Shown: piece after piece, positions 44,601 through 52,088 of the stretch | Position numbering within the stretch: the stretch's first letter is position 1 | How the letters are laid out: every line of letters starts with the position of its first letter | Notes under the pieces: generated by a model | Databases searched by the model: none | What the model saw: only the letters and a program-made list of their open reading frames with translations | What the model was told of the DNA's origin: nothing | DNA from: Candidatus Riflebacteria bacterium HGW-Riflebacteria-2 | GTDB lineage: Bacteria; Muiribacteriota; Ozemobacteria; Ozemobacterales; Ozemobacteraceae | DNA: 52,831 nt | Direction: 5' to 3' | Assembly (NCBI GenBank): GCA_002839435.1 | Contig: PGYA01000031.1 | Span: forward strand, 1-52,831 | Translations under genes and position numbers: made by a program

Positions 44601-45578
44601 ATCAGCGGTTGCCACATCACCTCTGGCACGGTCACCGGAAACTATGCCGGAGGTCTGGTCGGTTATGCCCTTTACAATACGATCGACAGTTGCTCGTCTG
44701 CCGCCACGATAAGCGCAACGGGAGCACAGGTGGGCGGTCTTGTCGGATCCTGCGCCGGAGCGACAGTCAGCAATTCGCACGCAACCGGAGCGGTTACAAG
44801 CGCATATACTGCTGCTGGCGGCCTGATCGGCTTTATTACCAACAACAGCAACATCAACAACTGTTATGCCACCGGAGCAGTTTCTTCTACAGTATATAAT
44901 GCCAGAACAGGCGGACTCATCGGCATGGCAGAAGCAAGCACAATCAGTTCTTCTTATGCCACCGGCGCCGTCAGCGGCACCGGGCAGGAAGTCGGTGGCC
45001 TGATCGGCTTCGCAGGGCACTCAACCAGCAACACCCTTATAAACAGCTGCTATGCCACCGGAAACGTAAGCGCGAGAGGCTATGTTGGCGGCCTTGTTGG
45101 CTTCAGCAATATTGACAAGACTGTTATAAGCAACAGTTATGCAATCGGCGAAGTCACCGCCGGTTCTACTGGACAGGCTGGCGGCCTTGTCGGTCTTAAT
45201 CAGTATGCAAAGATTCAAAACTGCTATGCCACCGGCAATCTGCCCGGAACCAGCGACTACACAGGCGGACTGGTTGGAGCCAACAGTGGAACGATACAGA
45301 AATGCTATTCAGTCGGTGCAGTTGCCAGCACTCAGACCAACACCGGCGGTCTGATAGGCTTCAATAGCGGCCCGGTAGCATACTGTTACTGGGCTACTGA
45401 TGCTTCGACAAAAGCAACATCTGCCGGAGGACCTGTAGCAATAGGCAAAACTTCGGCTCAGATGACAAATGAATTCACTTTTAGCGGATGGGATTTCGAA
45501 AGCCAATGGGGTATAAACGAGTCGAGTTCTTACCCCTGGTTACAGTCAAACAAACAGGAACCTGCCCCAGCCCCATAA
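41661..45578 (+). CDS. Large GLUG-repeat surface lipoprotein
   Basis: This is a 1305-residue protein with a GTG start after AAAGGAGG. Residues 1-24 form a lipoprotein signal with lipobox FMAGC (C24). A carboxypeptidase-regulatory-like unit follows (CPEGEYIFENLAPGEYNIVA). Next are a cadherin-like beta-sandwich domain (VEYTVTAEDETTKTYLVTVE) and two related beta units of about 110 residues (the SGLKNNTLTT and EGLKTVAINA types). The last 350 residues contain about nine GLUG repeats of the form GGLVG...I..CYATG.V, a beta-helix motif of secreted adhesins. It is probably displayed at the cell surface in attachment. It has its own terminator. Confidence 0.85.
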   Translation: MVKNTKFKLFAALCACLLTFMAGCRIINTGNGSTEAQATHKLQGQIVYSDLSENMRAAADSANPAKGVFVWIEQLGRKSGQDCPEGEYIFENLAPGEYNIVAELVRPGRPPLRARSMLQSAIPYNQEGSVEEIIIVPANKVVTGLLYDSSGEPLPVGTVLSMWGEEFFVGPEPGQFTTPFLPHDATAADLMVTGLPNRPRVSFELPETSPDNDEIHNTAVELGLADSETLEPVSARVSLKKNTTAIASLLKDLQTKDRIDIAIEPVNLNTSDAGFQVEWLTSRGKFDPETPATTLTTVAWIAPETAGLATISVKVSATGRGFYKIDIPAMVESRSSEKSINAFSFAGLAQSVEGVIDEENASIKLLVPFKTDVTALAPTIVHSGKSISPAALAPQDFSKTVEYTVTAEDETTKTYLVTVEVAASTEAILLSVFDSSLNLGNEAGTTEEPVTATINAPHGTTAIAPADLIYSADAKASLYSDAGFSKNKDMPVSLKVGVNKAWIKIVAADQTTIKNYALTINLAAADDLSATITPAAGAAIGDTNLNIAGLTAGNVLWLNPEKDAGASAPAMNSSRDAGVYSLNISTSADHTFAGAGVSDIVEVNASNQIVAFGTVTIAATDIKAGASIANATVSGLKNNTLTTTDLAVSLQHDTFTAIAAGADVSAWVNNLPAGLTVAVKNPVTAGDNSIVCSISGTPTATAEAAFDIEIPAAVLELSSTSMAATANPAAKFVIVEVTASVADITIEGLKTVAINAQQISVTLTNDSFAAINQGTDLSGWFSVLPAGLSAKAKETVTAGATTLQIEITGIPATVSDEVISLDIPAADLQASGISVVSGVNANARFSLTAFAGGDGSEADPYQISNWYHLNNIRDELDQHFILISDLDNTTAGYAEHAGSAANSNLGWAPLGDDSDAENKFTGTFNGNDKVIANLYINRPAESNIGLFGRNDGEISNLTLSDIDVTADNSVGGIAGISYGNISGCHITSGTVTGNYAGGLVGYALYNTIDSCSSAATISATGAQVGGLVGSCAGATVSNSHATGAVTSAYTAAGGLIGFITNNSNINNCYATGAVSSTVYNARTGGLIGMAEASTISSSYATGAVSGTGQEVGGLIGFAGHSTSNTLINSCYATGNVSARGYVGGLVGFSNIDKTVISNSYAIGEVTAGSTGQAGGLVGLNQYAKIQNCYATGNLPGTSDYTGGLVGANSGTIQKCYSVGAVASTQTNTGGLIGFNSGPVAYCYWATDASTKATSAGGPVAIGKTSAQMTNEFTFSGWDFESQWGINESSSYPWLQSNKQEPAPAP

Positions 45579-45601
45579 AACAGCAGCGCAGACACGACCA
45601 G

Positions 45602-45643
45602 ATCTCAGTCCGGCCCAAAGCGGCGGGCTGAGATTCTGTTTTT
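45602..45643 (+). terminator. Intrinsic terminator of the GLUG lipoprotein gene
   Basis: An 11-bp stem with one G-U pair (ATCTCAGTCCG at 45602-45612 with CGGGCTGAGAT at 45624-45634) is followed by five T residues (45639-45643). It lies 23 bases after the stop codon. Confidence 0.85.
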
Positions 45644-45716
45644 CAGTTTGTATTTCGTGCATATCGCTGGTGTGTTAGTATGACTTGTTGATGTCAGATC
45701 AAGGCGGGGGGGAAAC

Positions 45717-46829
45717 ATGACGAAAATTCTGCTGGTTGCCATTCAGATACTGCTGCTCGCGCATTACGCCAGCGCGCAAAGCGATGCGGCGCCGCTCGGG
45801 CATGGTTATGAATTCGAGAATAACGGTAAAATAACAGGCTCCGAATTTTCGCAGATGTATATTAAAACCTCGCCGAAGTTTGGCGAACTGGCAATCACGC
45901 CGGGCCTGCGGGAAGCGGCGCAGCGAAATGCCCGCTACGTTTCGCGAATGTCTGCCGATGCGGCTTTCAGCGTCGGAAACCTGCAAATCACCGGTGACCA
46001 GCTCATCAAAGCCACAGAAATCATCGGCCGGTTCGCGATGTATGACCAGACCGAGGCGCTGCAACAGCTCGCCTTTTACCAGATCAAGGGCGAAGACGAC
46101 CGTGGCAACGTACATTTTACCGGCTATTTCACGCCACGACTGGCCGCGCGCAGCAAGCGCGATGATGTGTTCAAACACCCTGTTTACGGCCTTCCAAAAC
46201 TCGGCAGAATGCCAACGCGAAAAGAAATCGACCACGACAAAGCACTGGCCGGAAGAGGGCTGGAACTGGCATATACCGACAGCCTGCTCGACAATTTCTT
46301 TTTGTCGGTGCAGGGCTCAGGTGTGCTCGACTTCGGTGACGGAAACATCAGACATATCGGCTTTGCCGGCGCCAACGGGCACCCCTACCGCAGCGTCGGC
46401 AAAATGCTGGTCACCAAAGGTTCGATACCTGCCGAAAAAATTTCGCTGCGCACAATCCGAGAATGGTTTAATGCACACCCTGAACAGCTGATTCCAACGC
46501 TCAACAACAATCCGTCCTACACATTTTTCGAATGGCGACCGGCCGCTACCACCGGCGCCGCCGGTGTGCCGCTGACCGCTATGCATTCGATCGCCGTCGA
46601 TCGCTCGTGCATTCCGTATGGTGCCTGCCTGCTGGCTGAAATTCCGGTGCTCGATGAGCACGGCGGGTTGACCGGTCACCGCTACGACATTCTCTTCGCG
46701 CACGATACCGGCGGTGCTATCAAAGGCCCCGGCCATATCGACCTCTATCACGGTCAGGGCTGCGAAGCCGGCGACAACGCCGGCGACCTGCACCACTACG
46801 GCCGCCTCTGGCTAATGCTCGCCGAATAA
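45717..46829 (+). CDS. mltA: Membrane-bound lytic murein transglycosylase A
   Basis: This is a 370-residue protein. Residues 1-20 are a signal peptide; no lipobox is visible, so it may be soluble periplasmic. The MltA domain contains VHFTGYFTPRLAARSKR, FFLSVQGSGVLDFGDG and NPSYTFFEWRPAATTGAAGV. The C-terminal 3D domain has SIAVDRSCIPYGACLLAEIP and FAHDTGGAIKGPGHIDLYHG, which holds the catalytic Asp. MltA cleaves peptidoglycan strands to 1,6-anhydro-muropeptides. A G-rich ribosome site precedes the ATG. With M48, M23 and GlmS it adds to the wall-related genes of the window. Confidence 0.93.
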   Translation: MTKILLVAIQILLLAHYASAQSDAAPLGHGYEFENNGKITGSEFSQMYIKTSPKFGELAITPGLREAAQRNARYVSRMSADAAFSVGNLQITGDQLIKATEIIGRFAMYDQTEALQQLAFYQIKGEDDRGNVHFTGYFTPRLAARSKRDDVFKHPVYGLPKLGRMPTRKEIDHDKALAGRGLELAYTDSLLDNFFLSVQGSGVLDFGDGNIRHIGFAGANGHPYRSVGKMLVTKGSIPAEKISLRTIREWFNAHPEQLIPTLNNNPSYTFFEWRPAATTGAAGVPLTAMHSIAVDRSCIPYGACLLAEIPVLDEHGGLTGHRYDILFAHDTGGAIKGPGHIDLYHGQGCEAGDNAGDLHHYGRLWLMLAE

Positions 46830-46885
46830 TTTGTTCTGGTAATAGAGCACAGAAAGTGAGATAACTCGGCGACACTGCTGCACAA

Positions 46886-46918
46886 AACAAGCTGGTCGGC
46901 AGAGCCGGCCAGCTTGTT
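46886..46918. terminator. Bidirectional terminator between mltA and the YHS gene
   Basis: A 15-bp stem (AACAAGCTGGTCGGC at 46886-46900 with 46904-46918, one G-U pair) has a 3-base loop. On the minus strand a TTTT run follows directly. On the plus strand a run of six T residues comes about 10 bases later. It serves the two convergent genes. Confidence 0.75.
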
Positions 46919-46927
46919 GAACAAGTA

Positions 46928-47464
46928 TTATTTTTTGGTTCCAACCTGCTCCTGCTGGCGGGAAACAGGGGTTCGATGCCCTCTCGTGTTTTTATCCCGG
47001 CAGGCTGAAGAGCAGAAAAAAGTAATGGTATTGCGGTAGAGGCGACTAAACTCACGTGATGCAGGGTTCTCACAGCAAGCGCAAAAGCCATCCTTATTGG
47101 TAATTGTCAGAGGAGCTTCCTCGCAGTCTTTCAATTTGAGAGCCACCTCCTGTGGTTTCTCCCAGAATCTTTCGACGCAGGCGTCGCAACAGAAGCGATA
47201 GACCTTGCCTTCGAATACAACAGACTTTCCTTGTTTTAACCTTTGCCCATCGATTGGGCACCTTCGATAATGAACAGCAACCAGAGTTGGAGGGATTCCG
47301 ATCAGGGCAGTCGGCCTGATGCGCTCTTCAATTCGGGGTGTAAGATCCTTCTGAGCTGGGGAAACTGTTCTCTCATGTCTTGCCCCATGCTGAGCAAAAG
47401 CCGGATAAACCCCGATGATAACCAGCACAATACAAACAACAATACCGATAATATTTCGTTTCAT
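46928..47464 (-). CDS. Secreted protein with YHS and TRASH-like metal-binding segments
   Basis: This is a 178-residue protein with a signal peptide (residues 1-24). A YHS-type segment reads RRCPIDGQRLKQGKSVVFEG, then KVYRFCCDACVERFWEKPQE. A second cysteine cluster follows: DGFCACCENPASREFSRLYR with FFCSSACRD. YHS and TRASH domains bind copper or other heavy metals in transport and sensing proteins. Here the protein is probably a periplasmic metal chaperone or sensor. GGAGCAGG precedes the ATG. No metal transporter lies next to it. Confidence 0.75.
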   Translation of the reverse strand: MKRNIIGIVVCIVLVIIGVYPAFAQHGARHERTVSPAQKDLTPRIEERIRPTALIGIPPTLVAVHYRRCPIDGQRLKQGKSVVFEGKVYRFCCDACVERFWEKPQEVALKLKDCEEAPLTITNKDGFCACCENPASREFSRLYRNTITFFCSSACRDKNTRGHRTPVSRQQEQVGTKK

Positions 47465-47712
47465 ACCTGCTCCTTTTTTCTCGCCTTAGACCCTCTTCAG
47501 ACGCTTAATACATTCCATAAACAAGCTAACAGCCCAATGCATTGTTCAATGGCTCTTAAACCTCCTTATCTGATTTTGCTCTCTGTATTTTCTATTCATG
47601 AAATGGACCGTAAGGCTTAAATTATTGTCAGGCATTTTAAACAACCTTGAAATAGCTATAAACTCTTATGGAAATAGAAAGAAACAACTATTAGCCGCAT
47701 ATATTTCAGCAA

Positions 47713-47748
47713 AAGGGACTGCTTCACATTGCTATGAAACAGCCCCTT
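47713..47748 (-). terminator. Terminator of the giant cysteine-module gene
   Basis: A 14-bp stem (47713-47726 with 47735-47748) has two G-U pairs when read as minus-strand RNA and an 8-base loop, followed by TTTTG. It lies 19 bases after the stop at 47768. The rest of the 303-bp gap to 47464 holds only the ribosome site (AAGGAGCAGGT) of the YHS gene and no recognisable gene. Confidence 0.75.
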
Positions 47749-47767
47749 CTTTTAGTCTGCGAGCAGC

Positions 47768-50746
47768 TTATTCAGGGAAAAAGCGAACCTCGCTTTGAAA
47801 GCCTTCGGGGTTTACGAAGCTCTGAATCGAGATGGCGCCGACACCCTTGAAGAAGTCGGGAACCGGTTTAAGCGCACCACCCGAGATGGTGCCGTGCACT
47901 GAGCAGGAAACCGGCAGTTCGTTCAAATACCTGCCGCCAGCCGGGCAACTGGGCGCTGCGCCGTAGAGTATCTGATAACTGCTTTTGAACTGATCAGGTC
48001 GGAAGCTCGCAACAAAATGAATGTTTTTGAGATTTTCGAGGCAGGCTTCGCGCTGTGAGCGGGCGCGGATTTCGAGCAGATCCGGGCGCATCAGTTTGAT
48101 ATTTTTCGGATAGAGAACCATGTTGAAATTACCGATAAATGCGTTTTTTTCGCGTTCTTCAGGCTTGTCGAGTTCGAAGAAGAGCTCTTTCTTGCTGGCA
48201 ACCAGCAGAAAGCCATCACGACTGGTTAGATAATAGGTTTTGCGAATGGCGAAAAGGTCGAATGAGAGCACGTACATTTCGACTCCCTTTTCTTCGAGCC
48301 TTACGAGGCTGAATTCTGGATTGAGAAAGCCGCGCATGTTGCGGCTAGATTCTATTTCCATCTGCAACCAGTCGATAATTGCCTGGTAGTGAGCGGCATC
48401 AGTCAGCTCAAGAGCAACCATGACCGGTGAGAAAAAGCTCATCAGGAAAGGACTGAGCGCGGCAAAATCACCAGGCCGGCCACCGCCAAGACCACTGAGA
48501 ATACCGCGCGCCATCATGTTTGAATCCCACTGGAACAGCAGCGGGTGGTCAGCGACCTGCGCCCACAAACAGCCGGTAAACCATTTCCTGATCAGCTCAG
48601 CGCGCCGACTGAGCTGCGGACTGTGCCAGTGCCCCGGCACCGGCAGGGTTTCAGCCTTGAGATTCGCTCCGAATTTTACCACACAGCTTTTGAGTTGAGG
48701 CGCCGGCTTCATCGCCTGATGGCGCACATTTTTTTGCAGTTCGCTGTATACGCCGTTCTCAACCAGCGGCATGATCAGCAGACGACCGCGAAACTCGGGT
48801 TCGGTGGTAAACACAAAACCGATCGGGTCAAAAAACTGCGAAAAATACTGATTATACTGGGCAACAAACTGCTTGTAGCTGCCGGCTTCCTCGGTGGTGA
48901 CCTCAGTTGGCAACAATTCGCTGACCGGTGTCAGACGTCCGAACGTGCGATGTCGCGGACAGCGGATCTCGCCAGTGACATGCTCATAAGCGCCGCCTTC
49001 CGGGCACTGCGCGTCAGCGCCGAGCTTACCATTGACCATAATTTCGTGACTCTGCAACAGAGTGCTGCGAATACAGTCGAGCCGGCGCTTTGTCGCAATT
49101 TTGTAGGCCGGGCCGATGAGTTTTCTTATGAAAGCATCAGACAAAAAGGAAAAAATGCGCCCGGGCCCGGCAAAGTTCTTTTCGATATGCTCGTAGAAAT
49201 AGTGCAGATCAAGGTATTCAGTAAGAGGCTGCGCTTTGCCATCAATGACCGATATTATCTTTTCCATGAGAATCGGCGAATTGCAGATGATCTGGTGCCC
49301 TTTGGCAGTGATGCGATACGAACGAAAGCGATAATCAGGTGATGTAAATGCCTGTACCGGCCGGCCACCAATGGTCAGCGAACTTTCACTGATAGAAGCG
49401 TTTTCCTTGCGAAACTCGGCGGCAGTCATCGCAAGCTTCTCGCGCAGCAGTGTCTCGTTGCTGATCTTGAGAATTACCGCAATCGCGCTTCCCTCGAAAA
49501 TAAAGGGATCTTCGGCAACAAAGACGATATCGCTCAGCGCCAGATCGGCAAAAAGCCTGGTCAGCATGTCGGTCTTGAGCAGCAGCTGATCTTTGATGCG
49601 CTTCTCGATACTGAAATTGGAATTGCCGGATTCGCCTCCGGAAAGCGTTCCGAGGGCTGTCGCCCATTCGTCAAAAAAGTCGAAAGCCTTGCGAAATGCC
49701 GTATAAGAAGGGAAATGCACAAACGCGCAGTCGGCGGGAATAAGCGAGTATGCCTGCGGCAGCGCGAGTTTCGGATTTTCGATCATTTTACGCCATGGAT
49801 GCGACGGTGCCTTGGGGCCTTCGAGCGTAGAAACCTTGACCATATTGCCAAATGCCGCTTGTTGATCGACGTCAGGAGTTGGATTTTCGGGGTCGCCATG
49901 CACCGGACAGCGCACCACGCCTTTCCCGGCAAGATCACGCCCGTAATATTCACTGCCGGAATTACATACCGGTTTCGAGCGCAGATACCCGTCTTTAACC
50001 AGCTTGTCGAGGTCAAGTTCATCCATCATGGTAGCGTGATCCATGTTATACATTTCAACCGCACCCGTGATTGTGCGTTGATTGGCGGCGCAGAAACGAT
50101 CGATCTGCGGCGCACGATCGCCAAGGTTGACATCCGTCTGCAGGGTCTCACGGATAGCACTGACTCCGGTAAAAATGCTGTACATATCGAGATCCCGGCC
50201 ACCGCCACCCATGCGTTGAGCATTTTCAGGGCTGAGGTGAGTCAGCAGTGGCTGCCATTTCTGCATTTCTGACGCCGACGCCTGCGCCCAGTTCCTGTAG
50301 GCAGAAATACCACTGATCACACGCCCGGTCTCGGCACTGGCACAGATCAGCCGCGCCATAGGATTTTCGCTGACTTCATCGAAGGTCAGATCGCGCAGTT
50401 TGTCAGCAGACCCGATCTGAAACCTTTTCTGCAAAGCCTCTGCTTTGCCGGTGAGCTTACCCCAGGCGTAAATCTCATAATGAATCTTCGCCGACTGCCA
50501 GTTATAATACACGTAAGAAGAGACCCATTCGCCCTTGCGCTGATCCTTGATCCGGACCGGCCGCGAACGGTAATACCAGTAGTCATCATCGTTGCCGGCC
50601 TGCACAACTCTGATGAGAAAATGTGAATCATTACCGATCGGATAATGCAGCATACGCACACCGGGCTGCGCAACCTGCGCCGACAAAGGCGAAGAACAAC
50701 AGACAACAGCAAACAGGACAGTCAAAACAGCTATTAGACGATACAT
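47768..50746 (-). CDS. Giant secreted protein with three pseudopilin-like Cys/His modules
   Basis: This is a 992-residue protein with a signal peptide (residues 1-23). Three copies of the module found at 13.6 kb are present: C219, C261, C280, H283 (RFCAANQRTITGAVEMYNMD start); C558, C581, C596, H599 (CPEGGAYEHV); C902, C934, C948, H951 (CPAGGRYLNELPVSCSVHG). Between them are large alpha/beta domains resembling DUF3352-type secreted proteins (PADCAFVHFPSYTAFRKAFD). It is much larger than ordinary pseudopilins and lacks their N-terminal helix and cleavage site. Two further scattered cysteines exist. Location is likely periplasmic or external; function unknown. It ends in a clear terminator. Confidence 0.72.
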   Translation of the reverse strand: MYRLIAVLTVLFAVVCCSSPLSAQVAQPGVRMLHYPIGNDSHFLIRVVQAGNDDDYWYYRSRPVRIKDQRKGEWVSSYVYYNWQSAKIHYEIYAWGKLTGKAEALQKRFQIGSADKLRDLTFDEVSENPMARLICASAETGRVISGISAYRNWAQASASEMQKWQPLLTHLSPENAQRMGGGGRDLDMYSIFTGVSAIRETLQTDVNLGDRAPQIDRFCAANQRTITGAVEMYNMDHATMMDELDLDKLVKDGYLRSKPVCNSGSEYYGRDLAGKGVVRCPVHGDPENPTPDVDQQAAFGNMVKVSTLEGPKAPSHPWRKMIENPKLALPQAYSLIPADCAFVHFPSYTAFRKAFDFFDEWATALGTLSGGESGNSNFSIEKRIKDQLLLKTDMLTRLFADLALSDIVFVAEDPFIFEGSAIAVILKISNETLLREKLAMTAAEFRKENASISESSLTIGGRPVQAFTSPDYRFRSYRITAKGHQIICNSPILMEKIISVIDGKAQPLTEYLDLHYFYEHIEKNFAGPGRIFSFLSDAFIRKLIGPAYKIATKRRLDCIRSTLLQSHEIMVNGKLGADAQCPEGGAYEHVTGEIRCPRHRTFGRLTPVSELLPTEVTTEEAGSYKQFVAQYNQYFSQFFDPIGFVFTTEPEFRGRLLIMPLVENGVYSELQKNVRHQAMKPAPQLKSCVVKFGANLKAETLPVPGHWHSPQLSRRAELIRKWFTGCLWAQVADHPLLFQWDSNMMARGILSGLGGGRPGDFAALSPFLMSFFSPVMVALELTDAAHYQAIIDWLQMEIESSRNMRGFLNPEFSLVRLEEKGVEMYVLSFDLFAIRKTYYLTSRDGFLLVASKKELFFELDKPEEREKNAFIGNFNMVLYPKNIKLMRPDLLEIRARSQREACLENLKNIHFVASFRPDQFKSSYQILYGAAPSCPAGGRYLNELPVSCSVHGTISGGALKPVPDFFKGVGAISIQSFVNPEGFQSEVRFFPE

Positions 50747-50817
50747 TCAGGCCTCCTTCTCAAACAGAGCTGGTACACTAATTATTTCTCAGTCACACGC
50801 GAAAGCATGAATTCGAA

Positions 50818-50899
50818 GTCATTGCGAGGAGGGCGTCAGCCCGACGTGGCAATCTCATGGACAAAAGGATTGCTTCGTCGCTACGCTCCTCGCAATGAC
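50818..50899. repeat. 82-bp imperfect palindromic interspersed repeat
   Basis: The left arm begins GTCATTGCGAGGAG (50818) and the right arm ends CTCCTCGCAATGAC (50899). Both arms continue inward with related GACG/CGTC and GCAATC blocks, so the element can fold into one long hairpin. Its right arm recurs at 41168-41199. It lies between two genes and has no coding capacity. Confidence 0.75.
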
Positions 50900-50990
50900 T
50901 GATTTCAACATTGATTCAATTTTGCCCTCAGACAATTACATCTAAAAAAGCCCGGGTAATACGCTAACAACAGAGCTCTCGGCGGAAGCA

Positions 50991-52088
50991 TCAGCGGGGA
51001 AGCAGGGCGCCGATGATTTCCAGGCCTTCGGCGACGATGCGGGCGGTGACGAGCTGGATGCCGACGCGGGTGAGCAGCAGACGGTAAGGAGTCTGCAGGT
51101 TCAGCCTGATGTCGAGATCGGGCACAAAACGGTGAACAGTGACGGCAGCATCCTTGATCAGCAGCAGGCGTGCGTAGTCGGGGTGGTCTTCATCGCCACG
51201 GCCCTCGTAAACCACGACAGCCAGCTGCCCGGAAAAGGTTCCAGCGGCCCAGGCGTCGAGAACTATATTGCCGGGTTCGCAGTTATATTCATATAACCGC
51301 GCAGACTCGCTTCCAATAGAGCTAAAGCTGTTGATCAACAGGCCATTTTCGCGGGTCTCTATGCGTATCAGCGAATTGCCGTAAAAGACAGGCTCGCACA
51401 GGCCGTCGGCTTCCCATTGCAGGTTACCGGCGCGGTCGAACACAAACGAACGGTTACGACCGCTGTCGCAGACTGCGAGATTCATACCGAGGCGGTCAGG
51501 CTCGATGAAACTGATATACCTGAAAAACATACGCTCACCGTCGAAATCGACCTTGTTACGAAACTGGTTGTCCACAAAAAAAACCAGGGCGGTGCGCGAG
51601 TTATCAGCGATTGCGAGTGTATTATCACGCAGCAGCGCGAAGTCGTCAAGCTGCAGATGCTTTTGTTCGCGATCGGCGGCCAGCACCTGCATGCGGTTCT
51701 GACGCAGATCATAAGAGAAAAGGCTGCGACCGGCCTTATCGAGCAGATAGATCAGATTGCTGTCGGTTTTGAGCGAATAGCCTTCGAAAGCCTGCTGCCC
51801 TTCGCGTGCGGCGGTGCTGATTCCGGCCGGCCATTCGGCATAAGGGAACAGGCAAACCCGCGAAAACTTGAGCAGATCGGGGTGGGCAGGCAGCATTTCG
51901 GCAATGCGGCGCTGCATTTCAACGTAATCGAGATCGCCGGTCGGCGGCGCTGCCGGGTCGAGAGTCTGGGCTCCGGCGACTGCGGCAAAAACAAAGCAAC
52001 AAAGACTGAAAAACAGCGGCAGCCAGCCAGAGCGACGAGCAAAATCAACATTCGAGCCAGGCGTTTTCATAATAGACAGAAACCTCAT
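50991..52088 (-). CDS. Secreted beta-propeller-like protein of unknown function
   Basis: This is a 365-residue protein. The ATG at 52088 overlaps the stop of the M23 gene in an ATGA arrangement; the Met at 52070 is an alternative start. An N-terminal signal or anchor segment (GWLPLFFSLCCFVFAAVAGA) is followed by repeated four-strand units such as NLIYLLDKAGRSLFSYDLRQ, NTLAIADNSRTALVFFVDN and NLAVCDSGRNRSFVFDRAGN. These suggest a beta-propeller of NHL or WD type. No catalytic residues are evident. It is co-transcribed with the M23 peptidase and may position or regulate it. Confidence 0.6.
   Translation of the reverse strand: MRFLSIMKTPGSNVDFARRSGWLPLFFSLCCFVFAAVAGAQTLDPAAPPTGDLDYVEMQRRIAEMLPAHPDLLKFSRVCLFPYAEWPAGISTAAREGQQAFEGYSLKTDSNLIYLLDKAGRSLFSYDLRQNRMQVLAADREQKHLQLDDFALLRDNTLAIADNSRTALVFFVDNQFRNKVDFDGERMFFRYISFIEPDRLGMNLAVCDSGRNRSFVFDRAGNLQWEADGLCEPVFYGNSLIRIETRENGLLINSFSSIGSESARLYEYNCEPGNIVLDAWAAGTFSGQLAVVVYEGRGDEDHPDYARLLLIKDAAVTVHRFVPDLDIRLNLQTPYRLLLTRVGIQLVTARIVAEGLEIIGALLPR

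Noticed and set aside
43737..45020. 427-codon open frame on the minus strand
   Set aside because: It is the antisense shadow of the GLUG repeats; its Cys/Arg-rich product has no ribosome site or family.
44540..45400. DNA repeat array
   Set aside because: Similarity is at the protein level only (GLUG repeats); DNA units vary too much for a true tandem array.
46965..46985. tRNA T-arm-like GGTTCGATGCC
   Set aside because: No acceptor stem or anticodon arm can be drawn around it, and it lies inside the YHS gene.
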